Source: Azoarcus sp. CIB (GTDB lineage Bacteria; Pseudomonadota; Gammaproteobacteria; Burkholderiales; Rhodocyclaceae). From it: 64,000 nt of DNA. Shown piece by piece: positions 48,295 to 57,144 of this stretch. The notes under the pieces are model-generated. The model ran no database searches and had not been told where the DNA came from. It worked only from the letters and a program-made list of their open reading frames with translations. Where the stretch lies: NCBI RefSeq assembly GCF_001190925.1, contig NZ_CP011072.1:2914001-2978000 (forward strand). The letters run 5' to 3'. Numbering within the stretch: position 1 is the stretch's first letter; each line of letters starts with the position of its first letter. The position numbers and the translations under genes are program-made.

Positions 48295-48968
48295 GCGCCC
48301 TCGGCCTCCGGTAGCAGGCCGCCGGCGGTCAGGCGCAGGATGCGGTCGGCGCGCAAGGCTGCGGCACGCGAGTGCGTCACGAGGATGCCTATCGCCTCGG
48401 CGTCGCGAATGCACTCGAGGAGGAGGTCGAGCACGCCCGCCGCGCGGCCGGGATCGAGGTTGCCGGTCGGCTCGTCGGCTAGCACCAGCGATGGCCGATG
48501 CACGAGCGCGCGGGCAATCGCGACGCGCTGCAGTTCGCCGCCGGAAAGCTCGCGCGGCCAGCCGTCGGCACGATCGAGGAGTCCGACCCGCTCCAGCATC
48601 TCCAGGGCGCGGCTATCCGCCTCGACGTCATCGGCGTCGAGCAGCCACAGCGGCAGGGCGACGTTCTGCGCCACGTCGAGGTGCGGGAGGATGTGGAAGG
48701 CCTGGAACACGAATCCGAAGCTGCGCCGGCGCAATCCGGCCAGTGCGTCGTCGTCGAGTCCGACGAGTTCGGTTCCGTCGAGACGGATGCTGCCGCCATC
48801 GACCGGCTCCAGGCCCGCCATGCAGTTGAGCAGCGTCGACTTGCCGACCCCGGACTCGCCCATGATCGCGACGCACTCGCCACGCTGCACGCGCAGCGAC
48901 AGTCCCTCGAAGAGCACGCGCGCTCCGGCCGTCCCGAATCCCTTCTTCAAGTCGTCGATCTCGAACAT
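48291..48968 (-). CDS. ABC transporter ATPase of the AttH/FtsX system
   Basis: A 225-aa ATPase starting MFEIDDLKKGFGTAG. Walker A GESGVGKST, Q-loop VFQAFHILPH, signature LSGGELQRVAIARAL, and Walker B LVLADEPTGNLD match the LolD/MacB group that pairs with FtsX-type permeases. It is the first gene of the three-gene ATPase-permease-AttH operon, joined by short overlaps. Confidence 0.92.
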   Translation of the reverse strand: MFEIDDLKKGFGTAGARVLFEGLSLRVQRGECVAIMGESGVGKSTLLNCMAGLEPVDGGSIRLDGTELVGLDDDALAGLRRRSFGFVFQAFHILPHLDVAQNVALPLWLLDADDVEADSRALEMLERVGLLDRADGWPRELSGGELQRVAIARALVHRPSLVLADEPTGNLDPGRAAGVLDLLLECIRDAEAIGILVTHSRAAALRADRILRLTAGGLLPEAEGA

Positions 48969-49300
48969 TCCGGCCACTCCTCTACCCGATCCGTCAATCC
49001 CGCAGGCATCGACCGCACGACATCCGCGGCTGGAACCATGCCGCACGGCCGCGATACAAATCCATGCAGCTTATGATGGGCACATCCGGGATTGACTCGA
49101 CCCGACTTAAATGGAAAGCTGCGCGATTTGATGAGCATAGTGTATCCGGTGCGCATGACGCGGATGAAGACCACCCCGGACCGGAAGACTCCTGCGCGCA
49201 GCCTCCGCAACGGGGACGAGCACGCCGACCCGAAGCGAATCCTCTTGCAAGCATACGCCGCCCTGTTTCCCCGCGACGCTTGTCGCACGCCACGGATGTC
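48969..49300. other. Divergent intergenic region
   Basis: This 332-bp gap separates the leftward ATPase operon from the rightward binding-protein gene and must hold both promoters. The stretch 49090-49150 is relatively AT-rich. The frame of the rightward gene is open through it but is Arg/Pro-rich and has no start signal. No gene is supported. Confidence 0.5.
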
Positions 49301-50224
49301 ATGCTGAACCGCTTGATGCGACTGGTCCTTGCCCTGTCGGTGCTGGCGCTGCTGGCTCCGTCGGCCTTCGCGCTCGAGGCGGCGATCGTCCTGTCGAAGC
49401 GGAGCGACGCCCAGGCCGCTTTCGCGGCCGCACTGAGCCGCGAAGTGTCGTCCTCGGCTTCTGTCCGTCTCAACGATGCCGGCAGCACCGGCGAATCGAT
49501 CAACGAGGCGGCCCTGAAGCGTGCCGACATCGTGATCGCAGTGGGCGCGGAAGCGGCCGACGCAGTCGCCGATCGAAGCACGACCCCCATTCTGGTGGCG
49601 CTGATTTCGTCGCCCAACTTGCGGGCGCTGCAGCAACGCCATCCGCGCGCGAAGCTCGGCGGTTTCGTGCTCGACCAACCCTTCGCACGGCACATCCGCC
49701 TGATCCGCGCGACAAACCCGAAGACGGCGCGCGTGGGCGTACTGCTCGGACCGCAATCCGCGCCGATGCGCAGCGCACTTGCCGAAGCCGGCGCCCGCCA
49801 GGGGCTGACGATGAGCTTCGAGATCATCGAGGATATCGACGGCCTGCTGCCTGCGCTCGAACGCCTGCTCGAAGCTTCGGACGCAATACTCGCGGTGCCC
49901 GACCCGCTCGCCTACAGCCCCAGCACCGCGCGCCCGATCCTGCTCACCACCTACCGCTACCGCAAGCCGCTGTTCGGTTATTCGCAGGCCTACGTGACGG
50001 CCGGAGCGATCGCATCCGTCTACACCGCTCCGGAGGATGCCGCGCATCAGGTGGGCGAATGGCTCGTCTCGCAGCAAGGCGCGGGGCACATCGACCTTCC
50101 GGTGGCGGAGGCACCCCGGTATTTCAGTGTCGGGGTCAATCGCCACGTCGCCCGTTCGCTGCTGTACCCCGTTCCGGACGAATCGACCCTCGTCGAGGCG
50201 ATCGAGAAGAGGAGGCCGCATTGA
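49301..50224 (+). CDS. ABC-type periplasmic substrate-binding protein (DUF534/ABC_sub_bind-like)
   Basis: I start at the ATG at 49301 (MLNRLMRLVLALSVLALLAP), a clean signal peptide, giving 307 aa. The fold is the two-lobed periplasmic-binding type seen in ABC_sub_bind proteins (KRADIVIAVGAEAADAVADR, then TPILVALISSPNLRAL). No permease or ATPase for it lies nearby; instead its stop overlaps the TTG start of a GGDEF protein. It is therefore probably a sensor that presents a ligand to that cyclase rather than a transport component. Confidence 0.75.
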   Translation: MLNRLMRLVLALSVLALLAPSAFALEAAIVLSKRSDAQAAFAAALSREVSSSASVRLNDAGSTGESINEAALKRADIVIAVGAEAADAVADRSTTPILVALISSPNLRALQQRHPRAKLGGFVLDQPFARHIRLIRATNPKTARVGVLLGPQSAPMRSALAEAGARQGLTMSFEIIEDIDGLLPALERLLEASDAILAVPDPLAYSPSTARPILLTTYRYRKPLFGYSQAYVTAGAIASVYTAPEDAAHQVGEWLVSQQGAGHIDLPVAEAPRYFSVGVNRHVARSLLYPVPDESTLVEAIEKRRPH

Positions 50225-51585
50225 AACCGAGCCGCCTTTCCCTGCACAACCGCCTGCTGCTGGTCGCCCTGCTGCCAGCGGCGCTGCTCGCCACGCTGGT
50301 GACTGCACTGGTGCTGTATCGTGGCGCGCAGACGCTGGACCGGAGGCTGCACGACCACGGCAATGCGATCGTCAGCTTCCTCGCACCCGCAGCAGAATAC
50401 GGTGTCATCTCCGGCAATCGCGCCACCCTGCAGTCCTTGCTGCAGGCGGCGACGGCGCAGCCTGAAGTAAGCGCCGCCGCGGTATATGACGACCGCGGCG
50501 CGTTGCTCGTCAGCCGGGGGCGCATCAGCGTGCTCGAACCCGAGGTGCTGCGCAAGGTCCAGGACGGGGCGATTCCGCACGCAGCCCCGGACATGCTTGC
50601 GGTGATCGCACCGATCAAGTCGGGCGGCATCGACATCGACGACGAACTTGTCGACGGCTGGCAGGTGGGCGCCGCCCAACAGGGAATGCCTACGATCGGC
50701 TGGGTTCATGTCGATCTCGACACCCGTCCGTCCTCGCGGGAGAAGTCGCTGATCATCTGGACCTCGTTCGGGATCCTCGCCGCCGGCCTGCTGCTCACCG
50801 CCTTGATCGCCGTCAGGCTGGCACGTTCGGTGTCGCGTCCGGTGGCGCGCCTGGTCAAGGGGGTCGGGCAGATGGCGGCCGGAACGCTCGACGTGGAGAT
50901 TCCCGAGCACGCTACCAGCCACGAACTGTCCGCGCTGGAACACGGCTTCAACACGATGGCGCGGGCGATCTCCGAGAACCATCGCACACTGCAGTCGCGC
51001 ATCGACGATGCCACGGCGCTCCTCGCATACCAGGCGCAGCACGATCCACTGACCGGTCTGCCGAACCGCCGTGTGTTCGAACAGAAGCTCGACGAATGCG
51101 TCGTGGCATCCCGCCGGGCGGGTGATCACGGGGCGCTGTGCTTCATCGACCTCGACCGCTTCAAGATCGTGAACGACACGTGCGGCCATGCTGCCGGCGA
51201 CGACCTGCTGATGCGCATCGCGCTCCTGATCCAGCAGCGCGTGCGCGAACAGGACATCATCTGCCGCATCGGCGGCGACGAGTTCGCGCTGATCCTGCGC
51301 GGCTGCAGCCCGTCCGATGCGCTCCACATCGCCGACGAATTGCGCGACAGCATCTCCTCGTTCAACTTCGAGTGGCAGGGGCACAATTTCTCGATCGGCG
51401 CCAGCATCGGGATGGCCCATATCGACGGTAGCTGCATCGATCCGTCGGAGATCCTCATCGCGGCCGACGCGGCGTGCTACGACGCCAAGCGCAACGGCCG
51501 CAATCGCGTCGTGCGGTATCCGCTGGAATCGGAACGCCAGGACTCACCCGCGCTTGAAGGGCCTGACAACGCGCAGACGGTCTGA
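50221..51585 (+). CDS. HAMP-GGDEF diguanylate cyclase with periplasmic sensor
   Basis: The start is a TTG (50221-50223) in a TTGA overlap with the previous gene, with GAGGAG just upstream, giving 454 aa. A transmembrane helix (about 12-32), a periplasmic domain (35-175), a second helix (about 180-200), HAMP (205-255) and a GGDEF domain with IGGDEFALIL. It should make cyclic di-GMP. Coupling to a periplasmic binding protein suggests that the bound ligand controls the periplasmic domain. Confidence 0.88.
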   Translation: MKPSRLSLHNRLLLVALLPAALLATLVTALVLYRGAQTLDRRLHDHGNAIVSFLAPAAEYGVISGNRATLQSLLQAATAQPEVSAAAVYDDRGALLVSRGRISVLEPEVLRKVQDGAIPHAAPDMLAVIAPIKSGGIDIDDELVDGWQVGAAQQGMPTIGWVHVDLDTRPSSREKSLIIWTSFGILAAGLLLTALIAVRLARSVSRPVARLVKGVGQMAAGTLDVEIPEHATSHELSALEHGFNTMARAISENHRTLQSRIDDATALLAYQAQHDPLTGLPNRRVFEQKLDECVVASRRAGDHGALCFIDLDRFKIVNDTCGHAAGDDLLMRIALLIQQRVREQDIICRIGGDEFALILRGCSPSDALHIADELRDSISSFNFEWQGHNFSIGASIGMAHIDGSCIDPSEILIAADAACYDAKRNGRNRVVRYPLESERQDSPALEGPDNAQTV

Positions 51586-51687
51586 CTCCACCGGGGGCGA
51601 CGACGCCCCGCACTTAGTTCCTGCGATTACCCCGGCGTGCCATGCGGCGGCGCACGCGGCTTCGCGTATACTCGCGGCGCCCCGATC

Positions 51688-52521
51688 ATGCCCGTCGACC
51701 ACTACGAAAACTTTCCTGTCGCGTCGCTCCTGCTTCCGGCCCGCCTGCGCGAGCCCGTGGAGGCGATCTACGCGTTCGCACGCACCGCCGACGACATCGC
51801 CGACGAGGGCGACATGGCCCCCGTTGCACGCCTCGCGCGGCTGAACGACTACCGCATCGAATTGAATGCGATCGGCGCCGGCCAGCCGCCGCGCGATGCC
51901 TCGCTCGCGCCGATCTTCACCCGCCTCGCGGCGAACGTCCGCGCCCACAGATTGCCACTGCGGTATTTCCGCGACCTGCTCGACGCCTTCAGCCAGGATG
52001 TCGGCAAGACACGCTACGCCGATTTCGCCGAACTGCTCGACTACTGCCGCCGCTCGGCGAACCCCGTCGGGCGGCTGCTGCTGCACCTCTATGACGCAGC
52101 GACGCCGGACAACCTGCGCCGCTCCGACCTGATCTGCACGAGCCTGCAGCTCATCAACTTCTGGCAGGACATCGCGATCGACTGGCGCAAGCAGCGCATC
52201 TACCTGCCACAGGCCGACATGGCGCGCTTCGGCGTTGACGAAGCCCACATCGACAGCGGGCGCTGCGACGATGCGTGGCGCGCCCTGATGGACTTCGAAG
52301 TGCAACGTGCGCGCGCGATGATGCTCGAAGGGGCGCCACTCGCAAGGCAACTGCCGGGACGCATCGGCTGGGAGCTGCGCCTGATGGTGCTGGGCGGCCT
52401 GCGCATCCTCGAACGCATCGAGAAGGTGGGTCACGACGTGTTCCGCCACCGCCCCACCCTCACCCGCAGCGACTGGCCGCGCCTCGCCTGGCGCGCCGTG
52501 TATTACCCGAGAATCCGATGA
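51688..52521 (+). CDS. hpnC: Squalene synthase HpnC
   Basis: I start at the ATG at 51688 (MPVDHYENFPVASLLLPARL), giving 277 aa. The first Asp-rich motif is AFARTADDIADEGD and the second region reads QLINFWQDIAIDW, the squalene/phytoene synthase pattern. In the three-enzyme route, HpnD makes presqualene diphosphate, HpnC converts it to hydroxysqualene and HpnE reduces that to squalene, the hopanoid precursor. It overlaps hpnD by ATGA, so hpnCDE is one operon. Confidence 0.93.
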   Translation: MPVDHYENFPVASLLLPARLREPVEAIYAFARTADDIADEGDMAPVARLARLNDYRIELNAIGAGQPPRDASLAPIFTRLAANVRAHRLPLRYFRDLLDAFSQDVGKTRYADFAELLDYCRRSANPVGRLLLHLYDAATPDNLRRSDLICTSLQLINFWQDIAIDWRKQRIYLPQADMARFGVDEAHIDSGRCDDAWRALMDFEVQRARAMMLEGAPLARQLPGRIGWELRLMVLGGLRILERIEKVGHDVFRHRPTLTRSDWPRLAWRAVYYPRIR

Positions 52522-53351
52522 ATCCGCACGATTACTGTCACGACAAGGCTGCCAAGAGCGGCTCCAGCTTCTACTACAGCTTCATGTTCCTGCCGCCGGA
52601 GCGCCGCCAGGCCATCACGGCCCTGTATGCGTTCTGCCGCGAGGTGGATGACGTCGTCGACGACTGCCACGACGTGCAGGTCGCGCAGACCAAGCTCGAC
52701 TGGTGGCGCAAGGAAGTTTCGCAGGCGTATGCGGGCTCCCCCAGCCATCCGGTCGGATTCGCGCTGAAGGACGTCAGCGCGCGCTTCAACCTGCCGCGCG
52801 AGCAGCTGCTCGAGATCATCGACGGCATGGAGATGGACCTCACGCAGACCCGCTACCTCGACTTCAAGGGCCTGCAGCTCTACTGCTACCGTGTCGCCAG
52901 CGTGGTCGGCCTCCTCGCCGCAGAGATCTTCGGCTACCGCGAGCGCCAGACGCTGAAGTACGCGCACGACCTCGGCATGGCTTTCCAGCTCACCAACATC
53001 ATCCGCGATGTCGGCGAGGACGCGCGCCGCGGCCGCATCTACCTGCCGATCGAGGATCTGCAGCGTTTCAAGGTCCCGGCGAGCCAGATCATGGAAGGGC
53101 GCCACGACGACAACTTCCGCGCGCTGATGGCCTTCCAGGCCGAGCGCGCCGAGAAGTTCTACGACCAGGCGCTCGCCCAGCTTCCCGCTGCCGACCGCAA
53201 GAGCCAGCGCCCCGGCCTCGTGATGGCGGCGATCTACCGCACGCTGCTGCGCGAGATCGCCAGCGACGGCTTCCTCGTGCTCGACCGCCGCACCTCGCTG
53301 ACGCCGGTGCGCAAGCTGTGGATCGCCGGCAAGACCTGGGTGCGCGCATGA
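52518..53351 (+). CDS. hpnD: Presqualene diphosphate synthase HpnD
   Basis: A 277-aa squalene/phytoene synthase family protein with two intact Asp-rich motifs, FCREVDDVVDDCHD and QLTNIIRDVGEDARRGR, and the IYLP segment after the second. It condenses two farnesyl diphosphates to presqualene diphosphate. It follows hpnC by an ATGA overlap and precedes hpnE by 19 bp. Confidence 0.95.
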   Translation: MNPHDYCHDKAAKSGSSFYYSFMFLPPERRQAITALYAFCREVDDVVDDCHDVQVAQTKLDWWRKEVSQAYAGSPSHPVGFALKDVSARFNLPREQLLEIIDGMEMDLTQTRYLDFKGLQLYCYRVASVVGLLAAEIFGYRERQTLKYAHDLGMAFQLTNIIRDVGEDARRGRIYLPIEDLQRFKVPASQIMEGRHDDNFRALMAFQAERAEKFYDQALAQLPAADRKSQRPGLVMAAIYRTLLREIASDGFLVLDRRTSLTPVRKLWIAGKTWVRA

Positions 53352-53370
53352 CGACGCAGCGGGCCCGGCG

Positions 53371-54681
53371 ATGAACCATCCGGTCGCGGTCATCGGCGCC
53401 GGCTACGCCGGCCTGGCGTGCGCGGTCGAACTCGCCCGGCGCGGCGTGCAGGTGACCGTGTTCGAGCGCTCGCACACGCTCGGCGGACGTGCGCGCGTGG
53501 TCGTGAAGGACGGCTGGCGCGTCGATAACGGCCAGCACATCCTGCTCGGTGCCTACGGCGAACTGCTGCGCCTGCTGCGCGTGACCGGCGGCTCGCCCAA
53601 GGAGCTCGCCCACCTGCCGCTCACGCTGCACACGCCGGGGCAGCTGCACCTACAGGCCGCCCGCCTGCCCGCCCCGCTGCACCTGGCGTTGGGCCTGCTG
53701 AGTGCCAAGGGCCTGGGCTGGGGCGACCGGCTCGCGATGCTGCGCCTGATGCGGGTGCTGAAGAAACGGCGCTTCCGCGTCGACGCCGGGCAAAGCGTGG
53801 CGGGGCTGCTGCATGAGCTGCGTCAGCCGCAACGCCTCGTGCAGCTAGTGTGGGAGCCGCTGTGCGTGGCCGCGCTGAACACGCCGCTCGCCGAGGCCTC
53901 GGCGCAGGTGTTCGCAAACGTGCTGCGCGACAGTCTGGGCGCCGGCGCGGCGGCGAGCGAACTGTTGATCCCGCGCATCGACCTGTCCGAACTCTTCCCC
54001 GTACCGGCAGCGCGCTACCTCGCCGTGCGGCGCGGCAAGCTGCGCACCGGAACGCCGGTCGAAGCGATCCATCAGGTGCAGGGCGGATTCCGGCTGGACG
54101 GCGACCCCGCGTCGCGGCAGGTCTATGCGCAGGTGGTGCTCGCGACGGCGCCGCACCACGCCACGGCCCTGCTGAATTCCGTCGGCCACTGCGAACGGCT
54201 GTCGGCGATGATCGCCGCGCTGCCAAGCGAGCCGATCACGACCGTCTACCTCGCGCTCGGGCCGACGGTGCGTCTGCCCTATCCGATGATCGGTCTCGCG
54301 CGCGGGCCGGCGCAGTGGGCCTTCGACCGCGGTCAGCTCGGCGGGCCGCAGGGCCTTGTCGCCTGCGTCATCAGCGCGCATGGTCCGCACGATGCGCTGT
54401 CCCGCGAAGACCTGCTGCTGGCCGTGCATGCGCAGCTCGAGCAGGAACTCGGCCTGCGCCTGCCGCCCCTCGAGTGGTCGCAGGTGATTACCGAAAAGCG
54501 TGCGACCTTCGCCTGCCGTCCCGGTGTCTCGCGCCCCGGCGCGCAGACGCCCGTGCCGGGGCTGTGGCTCGCGGGCGACTACCTCGATTCGGATTACCCG
54601 GCGACGCTGGAATCGGCGGTGCGCTCGGGAATCAATGCGGCCTCGCGCGTGCTGCGCCGCATCGCCAGCACGGCGGCCTGA
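53371..54681 (+). CDS. hpnE: Hydroxysqualene dehydroxylase HpnE
   Basis: A 436-aa flavoprotein. The Rossmann fingerprint is at VAVIGAGYAGLACAVELARR (5-24), followed by the TLGGRAR motif, and the C-terminal FAD contact is in LWLAGDYLDSDYPATLESAV. It completes conversion of hydroxysqualene to squalene with reduced flavin. It ends the hpnCDE operon, 10 bp before the convergent ybbA-like gene. The squalene-hopene cyclase is not in this window. Confidence 0.95.
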   Translation: MNHPVAVIGAGYAGLACAVELARRGVQVTVFERSHTLGGRARVVVKDGWRVDNGQHILLGAYGELLRLLRVTGGSPKELAHLPLTLHTPGQLHLQAARLPAPLHLALGLLSAKGLGWGDRLAMLRLMRVLKKRRFRVDAGQSVAGLLHELRQPQRLVQLVWEPLCVAALNTPLAEASAQVFANVLRDSLGAGAAASELLIPRIDLSELFPVPAARYLAVRRGKLRTGTPVEAIHQVQGGFRLDGDPASRQVYAQVVLATAPHHATALLNSVGHCERLSAMIAALPSEPITTVYLALGPTVRLPYPMIGLARGPAQWAFDRGQLGGPQGLVACVISAHGPHDALSREDLLLAVHAQLEQELGLRLPPLEWSQVITEKRATFACRPGVSRPGAQTPVPGLWLAGDYLDSDYPATLESAVRSGINAASRVLRRIASTAA

Positions 54682-54691
54682 ACCCGTCGCC

Positions 54692-55375
54692 TCAGGCGGG
54701 CCGCAGCGCCGCGGGCTCGACGAGGCGTCCCGCCTGCATGTGCAGCACGCGGTCGCAGCGCGCTGCGAGCGACTCGTCGTGCGTGACGAGGATCAGCGTA
54801 GTGCCGGACTCCCGGTTCAGCGCGAACATCAGCTCGATCACCGCCTCGCCGGTCACCGCGTCGAGGTTGCCGGTGGGCTCGTCGGCGAGGAGCAGGCGCG
54901 GATCGGGCGCGAAGGCGCGCGCCAGCGCGACGCGCTGCTGTTCGCCGCCGGAAAGATGCTTGGGGTAATGTCGCAGGCGGCTGCCGAGGCCCACGCGCTC
55001 GAGCCACTGCCTTGCCGTGGCCGCTGCATCGCGGGCGCCGGCGAGTTCCAGCGGGAGCATGACGTTCTCGAGCGCGGTGAGTGCCGGCAGCAGCTGGAAG
55101 GCCTGGAACACGAAGCCGATCGACTCGCCGCGCAGGGCTGCACGGTCGTCCTCGCCGAGCGCGAACAGATCCCGGCCGAGAATATGCACGCCGCCGCTGC
55201 TCGGAACATCCAACCCGGCGAGCAATCCGAGCAGGGTCGATTTGCCCGAGCCGGAGGCGCCGACGATCGCGACCGACTCGCCGGCCGCGACGTTGAACGT
55301 GACTTCCTGCAGAATCTTGAGCGTGCCTTGGCCGTCGGCCTGCTCGACGCTCTTCGACAGCCCCGAGACTTGCAT
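54692..55375 (-). CDS. ybbA: ABC transporter ATPase, YbbA/LolD-like
   Basis: I start at the ATG at 55375 (MQVSGLSKSVEQADGQG), which avoids overlap with tesA; an ATG at 55411 would overlap it by 17 bp. The protein is 227 aa with GASGSGKST, VFQAFQLLPALT, LSGGEQQRVALARA and LLLADEPTGNLD, the LolD/MacB class. In E. coli ybbA is divergent from tesA and followed by the permease gene ybbP. Here the divergence is kept but the next gene is convergent hpnE, so the permease must be elsewhere. Confidence 0.88.
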   Translation of the reverse strand: MQVSGLSKSVEQADGQGTLKILQEVTFNVAAGESVAIVGASGSGKSTLLGLLAGLDVPSSGGVHILGRDLFALGEDDRAALRGESIGFVFQAFQLLPALTALENVMLPLELAGARDAAATARQWLERVGLGSRLRHYPKHLSGGEQQRVALARAFAPDPRLLLADEPTGNLDAVTGEAVIELMFALNRESGTTLILVTHDESLAARCDRVLHMQAGRLVEPAALRPA

Positions 55376-55394
55376 CACCGGAACGGAGAACTCA

Positions 55395-56006
55395 ATGCCG
55401 CTGCGATCCATCGTGACCTTCTTGTTCGCAATCCTGTTGTCGGGTGCCGCCCAGGCGGCAACGATACTCGTGTGGGGCGACAGCTTGTCCGCCGGCTATG
55501 GCCTGCGGCCGAAGGAAGACTGGCCCACCTTGTTGCAGACGCGACTTGCACGCGAAGGGTTCCGCCATGCCGTGATCAATGCTTCCGTGAGCGGGGAAAC
55601 CACGGCCGGAGGACGCACGCGTCTGAGCGCGGCCCTCGACCGCCACAAGCCCGACCTCCTCATCCTGGAACTCGGCGCCAACGATGGCCTGCGCGGCCTG
55701 CAACCCGCGCTGATGGGCGAAAACCTGAGCGCGATGATCCAGGCGGCGCGCGGCAAGGGCGCGAAGGTGCTGCTAGTAGGCATGCAGCTGCCGCCCAACT
55801 ACGGCCCCGCCTACACGCGGCGCTTCCACCAGACCTTCGCCGAGGTGGCACGAGCCGAAAAGGTGCCCCTCGTTCCCTTCCTGCTCGACGGTTTCGCCGA
55901 CAAGCCGGAATTGTTCCAGCCCGACGGCATCCATCCGACGGCCGAGGCCCAGCCCTTGATCGTCGAAACGGTGTGGAAGGGACTGAGGACGCTGCTCAAG
56001 GGCTGA
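55395..56006 (+). CDS. tesA: Multifunctional acyl-CoA thioesterase I / lysophospholipase TesA
   Basis: I start at the ATG at 55395 (MPLRSIVTFLFAILLSG), giving 203 aa with a signal peptide (1-21). The catalytic Ser30 is in WGDSLSAGYG, the oxyanion Asn in LGANDGLRG, and the Asp/His pair in DGIHPTAEAQ, the SGNH hydrolase pattern. It hydrolyses acyl-CoAs, lysophospholipids and some esters in the periplasm. It is divergent from ybbA with a 19-bp gap, so their promoters must overlap the coding ends. Confidence 0.94.
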   Translation: MPLRSIVTFLFAILLSGAAQAATILVWGDSLSAGYGLRPKEDWPTLLQTRLAREGFRHAVINASVSGETTAGGRTRLSAALDRHKPDLLILELGANDGLRGLQPALMGENLSAMIQAARGKGAKVLLVGMQLPPNYGPAYTRRFHQTFAEVARAEKVPLVPFLLDGFADKPELFQPDGIHPTAEAQPLIVETVWKGLRTLLKG

Positions 56007-56047
56007 ATCGGCCTGCCGGGCCGGTCCGCACCCGGCCCGCATCGATC

Positions 56048-57088
56048 TCACTCGACGCGCAGCACCGCTTCGCCCGCGACCATGCGCCCGATGACGTGGC
56101 CCTCGCTGCCCTGCTCCGCGCGGATCGCCGCCAGCACCGCATCGACGCCGGACTCGGCGCAGGCGATCAGCAGGCCGCCGCTCGTCTGCGGGTCGGTGAT
56201 GAGCTTGCGCTGCCACTCCGGCGCATCGGCCGGCATCGCCACATCGTCGCCGTAGCTCGCCCAGTTGCGCGTCGAGGCCCCGGTGGCGATGCCGTCGCGC
56301 ACGAGCTTCTCGGCGGCGGCGATTTTCGGCAGCGCATCGAAATTCACGGTCGCGCCAAGCTTCGAGCCGCGGCAGATCTCCAGCAGGTGCCCGGCCAGCC
56401 CGAAGCCGGTGACGTCGGTCACCGCATGCACGCTGCCCATGCCGGCGAGGCGTGCGCCGACGCGATTGAGCAGCGTCGTCCAGCGCAGCATCTCGGCGTA
56501 GTCCGCATCCGTCAGCAGGCCCTTCTTGAGCCCCGCGGAGAGGATGCCGATTCCGAGCGGCTTGGTCAGGATCAGCACGTCGCCCGCCTGCGCGCCGGCG
56601 TTCTTCTTGACCTGCGCCGGATCGACGACGCCCAGCCCGACGAGGCCGTAGATCGGCTCCAGCACGTCGATGGAATGGCCGCCGGCGATCGGGATGCCCG
56701 CGTCGCGGCACACCGCGGCGCCGCCCTCGAGGATGCGGCCGATGACCTCGGGCGGCAGCTTGTCGAGCGGCATGCCGACGAGGGCCAGCGCCAAGATCGG
56801 GCGCCCACCCATCGCGTACACGTCGGACAGCGCATTGGTCGCGGCGATGCGGCCGAAATCGTAGGGGTCGTCGACGATGGGGGTGAAGAAATCCGTCGTC
56901 GCGACGATGGCCTGCCGCTCGTTCAGCTGGTACACCGCCGCGTCGTCGGCGGTTTCGGTGCCGACGAGGAGCTCGGGCGGGACGATGCCGGCCGGCGCAT
57001 GCGCGAGGAGTTTCGACAGCACGGCGGGCGCTATTTTGCAGCCGCATCCACCGCCGTGGGAGAATTGCGTGAGTTTGATCTGATCCAT
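56048..57088 (-). CDS. selD: Selenide, water dikinase
   Basis: I start at the ATG at 57088 (MDQIKLTQFSHGGGCGCKIA), giving 346 aa. Cys15 and Lys18 in GGGCGCK match the essential Cys17 and Lys20 of the E. coli enzyme; selenocysteine is not used. The glycine-rich ATP site (VGTETADDAAVY, TTDFFTPIVDDP, GHSIDVLEP) is intact. It makes monoselenophosphate from selenide and ATP. The only selenium-using partner here is the divergent mnmH, so selenouridine in tRNA is the likely purpose. Confidence 0.96.
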   Translation of the reverse strand: MDQIKLTQFSHGGGCGCKIAPAVLSKLLAHAPAGIVPPELLVGTETADDAAVYQLNERQAIVATTDFFTPIVDDPYDFGRIAATNALSDVYAMGGRPILALALVGMPLDKLPPEVIGRILEGGAAVCRDAGIPIAGGHSIDVLEPIYGLVGLGVVDPAQVKKNAGAQAGDVLILTKPLGIGILSAGLKKGLLTDADYAEMLRWTTLLNRVGARLAGMGSVHAVTDVTGFGLAGHLLEICRGSKLGATVNFDALPKIAAAEKLVRDGIATGASTRNWASYGDDVAMPADAPEWQRKLITDPQTSGGLLIACAESGVDAVLAAIRAEQGSEGHVIGRMVAGEAVLRVE

Positions 57089-57144
57089 GGATTCCGAAGG
57101 GGAAAGACGGCCGCCCGGCAAACACCGGCGCGCCGCGACAAGGC

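Noticed and set aside
45913-49095. A 1060-codon plus-strand open frame over the ABC genes
   Set aside because: Antisense to the permease and ATPase, which have intact motifs and overlapping starts; a high-GC shadow.
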